Positions 17,465-26,474 are shown, counted from the stretch's first letter. The stretch: 64,000 nt of DNA from Alphaproteobacteria bacterium HT1-32 (GCA_009649675.1 WJPL01000002.1:781364-845363), one strand, 5' to 3'. Notes: generated from the letters alone by a model not told the origin. Numbers and translations: made by a program.

Positions 17465-18460
17465 ATGATACGCCTGATCAGCGTTGCGGCCGCAGCCGCA
17501 TTCCTTTCGATTTCGACTGCACAGGCGGCGGACATTCAGCCTGCTGTCGTTTTCGATATGGGTGGAAAGTTCGACAAATCCTTCAATGAAGGTGTCTTCA
17601 ACGGTGTTGAGAAGTTCGCCAAGGAGACAGGTATCAAGTACCGGGAATTCGAGGTCACGAATCCGTCGCAGCGCGAACAGGCGATTCGCCGTATGGCCCA
17701 ACGCGGTTCCGATATCGTACTTGGTGTCGGTTTTGCTCAGGCGTCCGCAATTGAAAAGGTCGCAAAGGAATTTCCGGAAGTGAAATTCGCGATCATCGAT
17801 GCCGTGGTCGAGCTGCCCAATGTTCAGTCCATTGTCTTCAAGGAACATGAAGGCTCGTTCCTTGTCGGTATTCTCGCGGCAATGGCTTCAAAAACCGGCA
17901 AGGTTGGTTTTGTCGGCGGCATGGATATTCCGCTGATCCGGAAATTCGCCTGTGGTTATGCGCAAGGCGCAAAACATGCGAAGGCTGATGCGGAAGTCTT
18001 TGAAAACATGACCGGTTCCACTCCCGCCGCCTGGAACAACCCGACCAAGGGTGCCGAGCTTGCCAAAAGCCAGTTCGACCGCGGGGCTGACGTTGTCTAT
18101 GCCGCAGCCGGCAGCACCGGGATTGGTGTTCTGCAGGCCGCCAAGGATAACGGCAAATTCGCAATCGGCGTTGATTCCAACCAGAACCATCTGCAGCCGG
18201 GCACCATGCTGACCTCCATGCTGAAGCGGGTTGATGTGGCCGCCTATGAAACCTTCAAGTCTGCGATGGATGGCACGTTTGAGCCGGGCATCAAGGTTCT
18301 CGGTCTTGCCGATAACGGTGTGGGCTGGGCGCTTGATGAACATAACGAGAAGCTGATCTCGGCTGACATGAAGGCCGCGGTAGAAAAAGCATCAGCGGCC
18401 ATTATCGCCGGCGATCTGAAGGTCCATGACTATATGGCTGACAACAAGTGCAGCATGTAG
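17465..18460 (+). CDS. BMP/PnrA-family nucleoside-binding protein of an ABC importer
   Basis: This 331-residue protein has a signal sequence ending A-Q-A-A (about residue 22). The basic membrane protein family pattern is clear: V-F-D-M-G-G-K-F-D-K-S-F-N-E-G near the mature N-terminus, then F-A-I-I-D, F-K-E-H-E-G-S-F-L-V-G, G-F-V-G-G-M-D-I-P and A-A-G-S-T-G. PnrA-type members bind purine nucleosides. It leads an operon of ATPase, two permeases, cdd and pnp, which agrees with nucleoside uptake. AGGGAC precedes the ATG. Confidence 0.93.
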   Translation: MIRLISVAAAAAFLSISTAQAADIQPAVVFDMGGKFDKSFNEGVFNGVEKFAKETGIKYREFEVTNPSQREQAIRRMAQRGSDIVLGVGFAQASAIEKVAKEFPEVKFAIIDAVVELPNVQSIVFKEHEGSFLVGILAAMASKTGKVGFVGGMDIPLIRKFACGYAQGAKHAKADAEVFENMTGSTPAAWNNPTKGAELAKSQFDRGADVVYAAAGSTGIGVLQAAKDNGKFAIGVDSNQNHLQPGTMLTSMLKRVDVAAYETFKSAMDGTFEPGIKVLGLADNGVGWALDEHNEKLISADMKAAVEKASAAIIAGDLKVHDYMADNKCSM

Positions 18461-18483
18461 GGCGTTAACGTCCGGCTGCCGTT

Positions 18484-20064
18484 ATGGCTTCGACGATATC
18501 ACCTGATCCGGACGGGGGCGGGGCCTTGGCTCCGCCCCCGGCAATTGAGTTGCGCGGGATCGATAAACGGTTCGGCGCGGTCCATGCCAACCGGGCTGTT
18601 GATCTGGTTGTCCCGAAGGGCACCATCCATGGCATCGTTGGTGAAAACGGAGCCGGTAAATCGACACTGATGTCGATCCTCTACGGCTTCTACGAAGCTG
18701 ATGCGGGCGATATCTATATCAATGGAAACAAGACCCGCATCCGGTCGTCGTCTCAGGCAATCGCCGCGGGCATTGGCATGGTTCATCAGCATTTCATGCT
18801 GGTTGATACCTTCACCGCCATCGAAAACGTGATGCTGGGCAGCGAAGGCGGCCACACCCTGGCAAAGGGTGTTGCGCGGTGTCGAACTGAACTGGAGAGG
18901 CTGGCGGCGGATTACGGTCTGACAACGCCGCTCGACACCCCAGTTTCAGAACTGACGGTCGGACAGCAACAGCGGATTGAAATCCTCAAGGCGCTCTATC
19001 GTGGTGCAGAAATCCTCATCCTTGATGAGCCAACCGGTGTTCTGACCCCGCAGGAAACCGACCAGTTGTTCGGTATCTTCTCGGCGCTTCGTGAACAGGG
19101 TGTGACGGTTGTCCTGATCACCCACAAGCTGCGGGAAATTCTGTCTGTCACCGATAATGTTTCGGTCATGCGACAGGGCGCAATGGTCGCCCATCGTGTA
19201 ACTGCTGAGACGGACCGCGAAGAGCTTGCGGAACTGATGGTCGGTCGCAAGGTGGTCATGCGGGTGCCGAAAGGTGATGCGAAACCGGGCGAAGTCCGTT
19301 TGCTGGTCGACAGCCTGACGGCCTATGACCCGGATGGCGTAAAGCGGATTGATAATCTCAGCCTTGAAGTAAGGTCTGGCGAAATTGTCGGCATTGCCGG
19401 GGTCTCCGGAAACGGACAGAGCGAATTGCTGGAAGTGCTGGCGGGCATCCGGGAGTTCCGGAAAGGCCGGATATCTGTCAACGGACATGACATATTTCCG
19501 AAGACGGAGAGGACAGCAGCCAGCCTGCGCGAAATGGGCCTCGCCCATGTGCCGGAAGACCGGATTCGCATGGGACTGGTCACCCCCTTTGCCGCCAGTG
19601 AGTCCTCGATTCTGGGCTATCACCGTGATGACCGCTACAACAGCACGATACTGATGAATTCCGATCATGTGCTGGAGGATTGCGCCGAAAATATGGAGGG
19701 GTATGACGTCCGGCCCCGCGACCCCCGCCTGAAATCGGGCAATTTTTCCGGCGGTAATCAGCAAAAACTGGTTCTGGCGCGGGAGATGATACGCCAGCCG
19801 GATGTCCTGCTGGTTGGCCAGCCGACCCGGGGGGTGGATATCGGTGCCATCGAGTTCATTCACAAAAACCTGGTGGCACAGCGCGACCGGGGTGCTGCCA
19901 TTCTGCTGGTTTCCGTCGAACTGGAGGAAATCATGGCTCTGGCAGACAGAATTCTGGTGATGTTTGAAGGCCGCATCGTCGGGCGGGTCGATGGTGCGAA
20001 GGCGAATGAACGTCATCTCGGTCTGATGATGGCCAATGCCAACCCGATTTTGCCGGGGGCCTGA
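18484..20064 (+). CDS. Nucleoside ABC importer ATP-binding protein (tandem ATPase)
   Basis: This 526-residue protein has two ABC domains. The first has Walker A G-E-N-G-A-G-K-S-T, a V-G-Q-Q-Q-R signature and I-L-I-L-D-E-P-T. The second has a degenerate Walker A (G-V-S-G-N-G-Q-S-E), signature S-G-G-N-Q-Q-K and V-G-Q-P-T-R-G-V-D. This mono/tandem layout with a weak second site is the rule in sugar and nucleoside (YufO/NupO-type) importers. It energises uptake with the two permeases downstream, to which it is joined by a 3-base gap. Confidence 0.95.
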   Translation: MASTISPDPDGGGALAPPPAIELRGIDKRFGAVHANRAVDLVVPKGTIHGIVGENGAGKSTLMSILYGFYEADAGDIYINGNKTRIRSSSQAIAAGIGMVHQHFMLVDTFTAIENVMLGSEGGHTLAKGVARCRTELERLAADYGLTTPLDTPVSELTVGQQQRIEILKALYRGAEILILDEPTGVLTPQETDQLFGIFSALREQGVTVVLITHKLREILSVTDNVSVMRQGAMVAHRVTAETDREELAELMVGRKVVMRVPKGDAKPGEVRLLVDSLTAYDPDGVKRIDNLSLEVRSGEIVGIAGVSGNGQSELLEVLAGIREFRKGRISVNGHDIFPKTERTAASLREMGLAHVPEDRIRMGLVTPFAASESSILGYHRDDRYNSTILMNSDHVLEDCAENMEGYDVRPRDPRLKSGNFSGGNQQKLVLAREMIRQPDVLLVGQPTRGVDIGAIEFIHKNLVAQRDRGAAILLVSVELEEIMALADRILVMFEGRIVGRVDGAKANERHLGLMMANANPILPGA

Positions 20065-20067
20065 CCG

Positions 20068-21198
20068 ATGGCTGTTTCCTCAGACACGCTGCCACGCTGG
20101 GTTGATATCGTCGCCATCCCGCTGATCAATCTGACACTTGCCTTCCTTGCTGCCGGCCTGATCGTACTTGCGGTCGGGGAAAGCCCGGTTGAGGTTTTGC
20201 TGGTGCTGATCAATGGCGCTTTCGGCTTTGAAGAGGCGATTGGCTATACGCTGTATTACGCGACCAATTTCATCTTCACCGGACTTGCGGTTTCCGTCGC
20301 CTTTCATGCCGGGCTGTTCAATATCGGCGGGGAGGGGCAGGCCTATATCGGGGGCCTGGGTGTCGGCCTTGTCTGTCTGTGGCTCGATCCGTATCTGCCG
20401 GGGTTCGTGCTGATTCCGCTGGCCGTGCTGGGGGCTGCGGCTTTCGGCGGGTTCTGGGCCTTTGTGCCGGGCTGGTTGCAGGCCTATCGCGGCAGCCATG
20501 TTGTCATCACGACCATCATGTTCAATTTCATCGCGGCGTCGCTGATGGTTTACCTGATGGTGAACGTCTTCATCAAACCCGGCCAGATGTCGCCGGAAAG
20601 CCGTGAATTCGCAGAGGCTGCATGGTTGCCGTTCGCCCATGAAATCGCGGGCTGGGCAGGCATCGAGATTACCCCTTCGCCACTGAACCTGTCGCTTGTC
20701 GGCGCATTGATCTGCTGTGTTGCTGTCTGGCTGTTCATCTGGAAGACCCGCTGGGGTTATGAAATCCGGACCGTCGGCTTTAACGAGGCCGCGGCGGTCT
20801 ATGCCGGTATTGAACCGAAGAAGGTGATCGTGCTGGCGATGTGTATCTCCGGCGGTCTGGCCGGATTTGTCGGGGTCAATGAACTGATGGGTGTGCAGCA
20901 CCGCCTGATGCTCGATTTCACGGCGGGTTACGGATTTACCGGTATTGCCGTGGCGCTGATGGGCCGGAACCATCCTTTCGGCATCGTGCTGGCCAGCCTG
21001 CTGTTTGGGGCCCTGTATCAGGGCGGGGCGGAACTGGCCTTTGAAATTCCGGGTATGACCCGTGACATGGTGGTGGTCATTCAGGGGCTGGTCATCCTGT
21101 TTTCCGGGGCTCTGGCCCTGATGGTACGCCCCCCGCTGGAGCGGCTTTTCCGCAAACGCATGCTGGCGATTGCCGCTGCCCGTGCGGTGGAGGGCTAG
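20068..21198 (+). CDS. Nucleoside ABC importer permease 1 (BPD_transp_2 family)
   Basis: This 376-residue integral membrane protein has about ten hydrophobic segments. The family pattern F-N-I-G-G-E-G-Q-A-Y-I-G-G and R-T-V-G-F-N-E-A-A-A-V-Y-A-G-I sits at the coupling region, and G-Y-G-F-T-G-I-A-V-A-L-M-G-R follows. It corresponds to the larger permease (YufP/NupP type) of BMP-linked importers and should pair with the next gene as a heterodimer in the inner membrane. The second gene follows after 6 bases. Confidence 0.93.
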   Translation: MAVSSDTLPRWVDIVAIPLINLTLAFLAAGLIVLAVGESPVEVLLVLINGAFGFEEAIGYTLYYATNFIFTGLAVSVAFHAGLFNIGGEGQAYIGGLGVGLVCLWLDPYLPGFVLIPLAVLGAAAFGGFWAFVPGWLQAYRGSHVVITTIMFNFIAASLMVYLMVNVFIKPGQMSPESREFAEAAWLPFAHEIAGWAGIEITPSPLNLSLVGALICCVAVWLFIWKTRWGYEIRTVGFNEAAAVYAGIEPKKVIVLAMCISGGLAGFVGVNELMGVQHRLMLDFTAGYGFTGIAVALMGRNHPFGIVLASLLFGALYQGGAELAFEIPGMTRDMVVVIQGLVILFSGALALMVRPPLERLFRKRMLAIAAARAVEG

Positions 21199-21204
21199 GC
21201 CGCC

Positions 21205-22176
21205 ATGGAACTCTGGCTGACCATATTACTGACCTTTGATGCGACCCTGCGGGTTGCCGCGCCACTGATGCTGGCTGCGATGGCCGGGCTGTTTTCGGAG
21301 CGCTCCGGCGTTATTGATATCGGGCTGGAGGGGAAAATGCTGGGGGCGGCTTTTGCCGCGGCGGCGGCGGCCTCCTATACCGGATCGCCCTGGGCCGGGC
21401 TTGGCTGCGGGGTTCTGGTTTCCGTCGCAATGGGGCTGGTGCACGGTTTCGCCTGTATTACCCATAAGGGCGAACAGGTGGTCAGTGGTGTCGCCCTGAA
21501 TGTACTGGTCGCCGGCCTGACCATTGTCCTCGGCATCGCCTGGTTCTCCCGTGGTGGCCAGACACCCAGCTTGCCGGATGAAGCCCGCTTTCTGCCGATC
21601 ATGTTGCCGGGGGCAGAGGTGATCGGACAGGTTCCGGTCTTCGGTCCGCTGTATCAGGAACTGATCAGCGGCCATAACCTGCTGGGCTATGTGGCACTGC
21701 TGACCGTGCCGCTGACCTGGTGGGTGATCTTCCATACGCGGTTCGGTCTGCGAATCCGGGCGGTTGGGGAATCCCCGAATGCCGTGGATACCGCCGGGAT
21801 ATCGGTCACTGGTCTGCGCTATTCTGCGGTGATCTGTGCCGGGTTGCTCTGTGGTATTGCGGGCACCTATCTGTCGATCGGCCAGAATGCGTCCTTCCTG
21901 CCGCATATGACGGCGGGGCAGGGCTATATCGCGCTTGCAGCCCTGATCTTCGGTAAATGGCGTCCCTTTACGGCTTTTGCGGCCTGTCTGCTGTTCGGTT
22001 TTCTGGATGCGGTGGCTGTGCGTCTGCAGGGTGTTGATCTGCCCTTCATCGGTGAAGCGCCGGTGCAGCTTATTCAGGCATTGCCCTATATTCTCACCGT
22101 TATTCTGCTCGCCGGTTTCATCGGCAAGGCGACGGCCCCGAAAGCACTGGGCGTTCCCTATGTGAAAGAACGCTAG
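21205..22176 (+). CDS. Nucleoside ABC importer permease 2 (BPD_transp_2 family)
   Basis: This 323-residue membrane protein has about nine to ten spans. Characteristic segments are S-E-R-S-G-V-I-D-I-G-L-E-G-K-M-L, R-A-V-G-E-S-P-N-A-V-D-T-A-G-I (coupling helix) and G-Q-G-Y-I-A-L-A-A-L-I-F-G-K-W. It is the YufQ/NupQ-type partner of the preceding permease. cdd starts 2 bases after its stop, showing tight coupling of import with salvage. Confidence 0.93.
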   Translation: MELWLTILLTFDATLRVAAPLMLAAMAGLFSERSGVIDIGLEGKMLGAAFAAAAAASYTGSPWAGLGCGVLVSVAMGLVHGFACITHKGEQVVSGVALNVLVAGLTIVLGIAWFSRGGQTPSLPDEARFLPIMLPGAEVIGQVPVFGPLYQELISGHNLLGYVALLTVPLTWWVIFHTRFGLRIRAVGESPNAVDTAGISVTGLRYSAVICAGLLCGIAGTYLSIGQNASFLPHMTAGQGYIALAALIFGKWRPFTAFAACLLFGFLDAVAVRLQGVDLPFIGEAPVQLIQALPYILTVILLAGFIGKATAPKALGVPYVKER

Positions 22177-22178
22177 TT

Positions 22179-22568
22179 ATGGATGATCTGATACAGGCCG
22201 CCCGCGAGGCGATGGCCAAATCCTATTCACCTTATTCCGGGTTTCAGGTAGGGGCGGCCGTGCGGGGCGAAAGCGGGGCCGTTTATGCCGGCTGCAATGT
22301 GGAGAACGCGGCCTATCCGCAGGGCTGGTGCGCGGAAGCCACCGCCATCGCGGCCATGGTCATGGCGGGTGAACGGCAGATCAGGGAAGTCTGCGTCATC
22401 GGTCCCGGCGATGCACTGGTCACGCCCTGCGGGGGCTGTCGTCAGAAAATCCGTGAATTTGCGGGTCAGGAGACGGCCATTCATATCTGCGGGCCGGAGG
22501 GCCATCGCCGCAGTTTCACCCTAGCTGAGTTACTGCCGGAAAGTTTCGGCCCGGAAAACCTGCGATGA
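22179..22568 (+). CDS. cdd: Cytidine deaminase
   Basis: This 129-residue protein is of the small tetrameric class. Zinc and catalytic motifs are G-C-N-V-E-N-A-A-Y-P, W-C-A-E-A-T-A (Cys ligand plus proton-shuttling Glu) and P-C-G-G-C-R-Q (two Cys ligands). It converts cytidine or deoxycytidine to uridine or deoxyuridine in the cytosol. The stop overlaps the pnp start by 4 bases (ATGA). Its product can feed deoA and upp elsewhere in the window. Confidence 0.96.
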   Translation: MDDLIQAAREAMAKSYSPYSGFQVGAAVRGESGAVYAGCNVENAAYPQGWCAEATAIAAMVMAGERQIREVCVIGPGDALVTPCGGCRQKIREFAGQETAIHICGPEGHRRSFTLAELLPESFGPENLR

Positions 22569-23350
22569 CATCTGCCGCCGACATTATCCGCGCAAAAACA
22601 GCGACCACCCCCACGGTCGGCATTGTTCTGGGCAGCGGCCTGGGCGGGCTGGGTGAGGCGGTTTCAGACCGCTGTATCATTGACTATGCGGACCTGCCGG
22701 GATTTCCGGTTCCGTCTGTTCAGGGGCATGGCGGCAAGCTGATCCTTGGCCGTCTCGGCACTACAGATGTCGCGATGTTGCAGGGCAGGGCGCATTATTA
22801 TGAATCCGGACGGCCCGATGCCATGCGCCCGGCAATCGAAACACTGGCGGCGCTTGGCTGTGAAACGCTGGTTCTCACCAACGCGGCGGGGTCACTGCGG
22901 CGGGGCATGGGGCCGGGCCAGCTTATGCTGCTGTCGGACCATATCAATTTCGCCGGGATCAACCCGCTGATCGGGGAAGCCTCCCCGAAGCGGTTTCTGA
23001 ACATGGCGGATGCCTATGATGCGGATCATGCGGCCGCCCTGCACAGGGCAGCGAAAGCAGAATCCATCGACCTTCATGACGGTGTGTATGTCTGGTTCTC
23101 CGGCCCGACCTTCGAGACCCCGGCGGAAATCCGTGCGGTCCGGATGTGGGGCGGTGATGCGGTCGGCATGTCCACCGTCCCCGAAGTCATCATCGCCCGC
23201 TTCCTCGGCCTGCGCGTCGCCGCCATCTCCAACATCACCAATATGGCGGCGGGCATGAGCGACGAAGTGCTGAGCCACGACCATACCATGGAACAGGCAA
23301 AATCCGGCGGCGAAAGCCTCACCCGCCTGCTCACCCGCTGGCTGACCTGA
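22565..23350 (+). CDS. Purine nucleoside phosphorylase (trimeric, PunA type)
   Basis: This 261-residue protein starts inside the cdd stop. It has the phosphate-site motif V-L-G-S-G-L-G-G-L, the conserved G-H-G-G-K-L and G-R-A-H-Y-Y-E, then L-T-N-A-A-G-S-L, G-P-T-F-E-T-P-A-E and a final N-M-A-A-G-M-S stretch. These mark the low-molecular-weight trimeric family, which cleaves inosine and guanosine (and deoxy forms) to base and (deoxy)ribose 1-phosphate. The sugar phosphate is a substrate for DeoB, encoded further down the same strand. Confidence 0.94.
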   Translation: MTSAADIIRAKTATTPTVGIVLGSGLGGLGEAVSDRCIIDYADLPGFPVPSVQGHGGKLILGRLGTTDVAMLQGRAHYYESGRPDAMRPAIETLAALGCETLVLTNAAGSLRRGMGPGQLMLLSDHINFAGINPLIGEASPKRFLNMADAYDADHAAALHRAAKAESIDLHDGVYVWFSGPTFETPAEIRAVRMWGGDAVGMSTVPEVIIARFLGLRVAAISNITNMAAGMSDEVLSHDHTMEQAKSGGESLTRLLTRWLT

Positions 23351-23427
23351 CCCGCAGACACAGCTCCCCCTGACAGACTACAGATACCACCAATCAATCA
23401 CTCCCCCTCATCTCCTTCACCCCCCTC

Positions 23428-23448
23428 ATCCTGAACTCGTTTCAGGAT
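23428..23448. repeat. Palindromic repeat, copy 1
   Basis: ATCCTGAA-CTCGT-TTCAGGAT, an eight-base perfect inverted repeat, of a kind scattered between genes in many alphaproteobacteria. It is the first of two copies left of the pentapeptide gene. Confidence 0.85.
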
Positions 23449-23473
23449 CTCCCCCGTTCAGGTCATCTGCCGG

Positions 23474-23494
23474 ATCCTGAAACAGGTTCAGGAT
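23474..23494. repeat. Palindromic repeat, copy 2 (opposite orientation)
   Basis: ATCCTGAA-ACAGG-TTCAGGAT has the same arms as copy 1 with the spacer in reverse orientation, 25 bases away. The pair could form one larger hairpin. Confidence 0.85.
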
Positions 23495-23535
23495 GAGGAA
23501 GGGGTGCCGAAGCGGGGACAATCCTGCCCTGCCGC

Positions 23536-23572
23536 CATCCTTCGAGACGGGCTTTCAGCCCTCCTCAGGATG
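23536..23572. repeat. Second type of palindromic repeat
   Basis: CATCCT ... AGGATG enclose GGGC-TTTCA-GCCC with extra pairing between. This C-A-T-C-C-T-T-C-G-A-G form is a familiar alphaproteobacterial intergenic element. Together with copies 1 and 2 it fills the 286 bases between pnp and the pentapeptide gene. Confidence 0.75.
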
Positions 23573-23636
23573 AGGATTTCAACACAAAAAGATTTCATGA
23601 ATCAGGGAGCGGCGAAGCCGCGTTTCGGAGGACCGC

Positions 23637-25238
23637 CTATTTGATCCGGAACCGGTTGCGCAGCGACAGCCCGAGTAAAAACACAAACACCGCCCCCAGC
23701 AAACTTTGAGCCCCGGAGAGGGTTTGAGCCATGGTCGGGAGATTTTCTGTGAAGTCAGCGAAGAACTCCTTCCGCATTCCGAAGAATCCGCCAAGGCTGG
23801 CAAGGCTGAACCCGTACATTTGCGCCGGATCAATCCCGGCTCTTCCGGCATGTTGCAGGATCAGGTGATAGACCGGGGCCAGGCCAGTCCACAATCCAAG
23901 GAGCCAGAAGACCGGTAAATGCACACTTGCACCAAACCCGCAACTCCACTCATAGAGCGAGATAAGAAACCCGGTCGCCCCACCGACAGCCGCTCGCTTC
24001 GCCCGCAATTCCCGGCCATAGAAATCCAGTTCCGCCTCATGATCCTGAATCGCATTGGACCGCCGCCGTAGATGGCTGTAGGCATCGGCCATATCGCGGG
24101 CTGCTATCGGGTTGGAAGGTGTTTGTGGCCATTGAACGTCATGCCAGGTGGTGCCTTCATGCAATCTGCAATCTGACAATTCAGGCACACACGTTAAGAA
24201 TTTGCAGCTGTTGAAACGCGTTTCTGAACAGAATTCCCTGTTGGTGAGAAAAACTTCTGCATTAAATACAGCGTGGCTAAAGTCTGTAATTCCCCCAAAC
24301 TGACAAGTCTTAGATAGACTATGACTTTTTCCTTCAACCCGGAAAAACGTATCCCCTTGAAATATGGTCTTTCGGAAGTCGGCTAATCCTTTGAATTGAG
24401 TGTCTAGAAAAGAGGCGCCTTGCTTGAATGCTGCATGCTGGAAGATTGCGCGTGTCTCAAACGCAGCATTCTGGAAAACGGCTTGGTTCAGGAAAACGGC
24501 ATCTTCAAAGACTGCGTTATACTGGAACGTGGCGTGTTGAAGGTCGGCATCCCCCTTGAACGTTGTATGTAGAAAGACTGCGTAACTCAGGAATGTAGCG
24601 TGCGCGAAGACTGCGGTTCCATTGAACGTGGCGTGTTCGAAGTCACCGTTTCCCTGAAACATGGTGCGGCGGAAGTCGAAATTCCCCTTGATCGAGACGT
24701 GGCGAAAGTCGGCGTAATTGTGAAACACGATGTGCTGGAAATAGGCGTGTTCTTGGAATGCAGAGTAGCGAAAGTCAGCGTACCAGTAGAACACGGCGTG
24801 GTGGAAGTCGGCGTACCTCTCGAATGTGGCGTTCTGGTAGTTGGCTTGTCCTCCAAACTCTGACCTGACAAAGCTCGTCCTTGCAGGAAAAATGAAATGA
24901 TCAAATGAAACGGGACAGGCGAATACCGTTTCGGTGAAATCGATGTCGGTGGCTGGGTCGGGGACGGGTAATTCCCGGGATCTGAAACTAGCCCAGAGTT
25001 CCCGGCGCTGTTCCGCGCTGAAAGGCTTCAGTTCTGCTGCCGTGGCGCGTTCTTCATCGATCAGCTTTTGGCGGTCTTCATCCGACAGGGCAGCCGCCAT
25101 CCAGCGGTTCCAGATATCCCGGTTTTTTGCGTGAAGGTCTTCGTCAAATTCGTCGCCCGTCTGCTCTCCGTGGTAGGTTGCGAGCACGTACCAGGGGTTT
25201 TCATTGGCGGGGCGCAATTTGATCTGATCGTCGGTCAT
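23637..25238 (-). CDS. Pentapeptide-repeat protein with C-terminal membrane segments
   Basis: The start at ATG 25238 gives 533 residues. An upstream in-frame start at 25583 is rejected because the extra 115 codons cross palindromic repeats and a G-rich tract and read as proline-rich noise. No clear ribosome site is seen. Residues about 1-90 are a charged helical domain. Residues about 100-345 are A(D/V/N)F-type pentapeptide repeats (for example Y-A-D-F-R, H-A-T-F-Q), forming a right-handed beta helix. After a helical linker (about 380-415) come hydrophobic segments near 420-432, 441-463 and 508-527. The function is unknown. It lies opposite to the nucleoside-salvage genes and is flanked by repeats, and its repeat region is more AT-rich than its neighbours, suggesting later insertion. 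Confidence 0.8.
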   Translation of the reverse strand: MTDDQIKLRPANENPWYVLATYHGEQTGDEFDEDLHAKNRDIWNRWMAAALSDEDRQKLIDEERATAAELKPFSAEQRRELWASFRSRELPVPDPATDIDFTETVFACPVSFDHFIFPARTSFVRSEFGGQANYQNATFERYADFHHAVFYWYADFRYSAFQEHAYFQHIVFHNYADFRHVSIKGNFDFRRTMFQGNGDFEHATFNGTAVFAHATFLSYAVFLHTTFKGDADLQHATFQYNAVFEDAVFLNQAVFQNAAFETRAIFQHAAFKQGASFLDTQFKGLADFRKTIFQGDTFFRVEGKSHSLSKTCQFGGITDFSHAVFNAEVFLTNREFCSETRFNSCKFLTCVPELSDCRLHEGTTWHDVQWPQTPSNPIAARDMADAYSHLRRRSNAIQDHEAELDFYGRELRAKRAAVGGATGFLISLYEWSCGFGASVHLPVFWLLGLWTGLAPVYHLILQHAGRAGIDPAQMYGFSLASLGGFFGMRKEFFADFTENLPTMAQTLSGAQSLLGAVFVFLLGLSLRNRFRIK

Positions 25239-25390
25239 GCGGACAGTCTGGCGCGGAAAGCGGGGGCTGTCGACGGGTTCTGCAACTGATGAAGGATTTG
25301 GAGGTGCAGGTTGCTGGGTTCTTCGTCGGGCTGGGCTGCTCTTCCTGTGTCGTGTTGAATTACTGTCGTGCAGGGGGTTGAACGGGAAGG

Positions 25391-25411
25391 ATCCTGAAAC
25401 GAGTTCAGGAT
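25391..25411. repeat. Palindromic repeat, copy 3
   Basis: ATCCTGAA-ACGAG-TTCAGGAT, oriented like copy 2. It lies in the 468-base gap between the pentapeptide start and deoC. Confidence 0.85.
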
Positions 25412-25450
25412 GAGGAGGTAAGGAAGATGAGGGAGACAGGGTATCTGGCA

Positions 25451-25481
25451 GGGGTAAGGGGATGTCAGGGAAAGGATGGGG
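25451..25481 (+). other. Potential G-quadruplex tract
   Basis: Four G-runs (GGGG, GGGG, GGG, GGGG) are separated by loops of 3, 6 and 7 bases, fitting the common G-quadruplex consensus on the plus strand. More GG and GGG runs continue to about 25520. The tract lies upstream of both flanking genes, so it could affect either promoter. Confidence 0.5.
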
Positions 25482-25581
25482 TGGTTGTTGGGTGTGGGCG
25501 TTGTGAGGAGAGGGTAGGCGGGTTTTCCGGTGTGCAGCCGGTTGGCCCTGGTCAGTGAAAACCGTCCCCAAACCATCCCTC

Positions 25582-25602
25582 ATCCTGAACTTGTTTCAGG
25601 AT
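25582..25602. repeat. Palindromic repeat, copy 4
   Basis: ATCCTGAA-CTTGT-TTCAGGAT, oriented like copy 1, about 105 bases upstream of the deoC start chosen here. Confidence 0.85.
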
Positions 25603-25706
25603 CACCGCCGCTTCCGCAGGGCCGTGTTTTTGCATGACGGCATCGCGTGAGTTCGGGGGGCGAGTGGCGTATGATGGGGCTTGTGAATTTAACGGAGGAA
25701 ACAGGC

Positions 25707-26471
25707 TTGCAGGACAGATTGAAGATTACGGCAGAACGCGCCCTGGCGGCGATGGATCTGACGTCGCTGGGGGACAGTGATGATGTGGAGATTGTCTCCG
25801 CGCTCTGTGACCGGGCGGTGACGGAAGCCGGTTCTGTGGCGGCAGTATGTGTCTGGCCGCGCTTCATCGGGCTCTGCCGGGAGAAACTAGCGGGGAAGAA
25901 CATACCTGTTGCGGCGGTCGCCAATTTCCCGTTCGGCGGGGCCGATATCGGCAAGGCCGTGGCAGAGATCGAATCTGCGGTTGCAGACGGGGCGGACGAG
26001 ATTGATCTGGTCTGGCCCTGGGACAAATGGGTGCAGGGTCAGCAGAAGGCAGCCCTGAAACTGCTGACGGCAGCACGGACCGCCACCGCAGACTGTACCC
26101 TGAAGGTCATTCTGGAGACCGGCTGTCTGGCTGACCCGGCGCTGATCGAAAGCGCCAGCAAGGCCGCGATTGAGGCCGGTGCCAATTTCATCAAGACCTC
26201 AACCGGCAAGGTCGATATCAATGCCACGCCGGAAGCGGCGGAAATCATGCTGAAGGCGATTGCTGAAACCGGGGCTGATTGCGGCTTCAAGGCAGCCGGC
26301 GGTATCCGGACAGTGGCCAACGCCGATATCTATTTTCAGCTGGCTGACCGCATCATGGGGCCGGACTGGGCAACACCCGCCCGTTTCCGGATCGGGGCCA
26401 GCGGCCTGCTGGATGACATCATCTCGACGCTGGACGGCACAGCCCCGTCGATTGCGGTAAAAGGATACTGA
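25707..26471 (+). CDS. deoC: Deoxyribose-phosphate aldolase
   Basis: TTG 25707 is preferred as the start because GGAGG lies 8-9 bases upstream; in-frame ATGs at 25671 and 25674 lack such a site. This gives 254 residues, close to the E. coli enzyme. The Schiff-base lysine is in G-A-N-F-I-K-T-S-T-G-K, and L-K-V-I-L-E-T-G and F-K-A-A-G-G-I-R carry the other conserved residues. It splits 2-deoxyribose 5-phosphate into glyceraldehyde 3-phosphate and acetaldehyde. deoA follows after 3 bases and deoB overlaps deoA, a deoCAB operon. Confidence 0.94.
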   Translation: MQDRLKITAERALAAMDLTSLGDSDDVEIVSALCDRAVTEAGSVAAVCVWPRFIGLCREKLAGKNIPVAAVANFPFGGADIGKAVAEIESAVADGADEIDLVWPWDKWVQGQQKAALKLLTAARTATADCTLKVILETGCLADPALIESASKAAIEAGANFIKTSTGKVDINATPEAAEIMLKAIAETGADCGFKAAGGIRTVANADIYFQLADRIMGPDWATPARFRIGASGLLDDIISTLDGTAPSIAVKGY

Positions 26472-26474
26472 GCC

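Noticed and set aside
25239..25583. N-terminal extension of the pentapeptide protein
   Set aside because: The extra codons cross two palindromic repeats and the G-rich tract and give proline-rich sequence without homology; ATG 25238 begins the structured protein.
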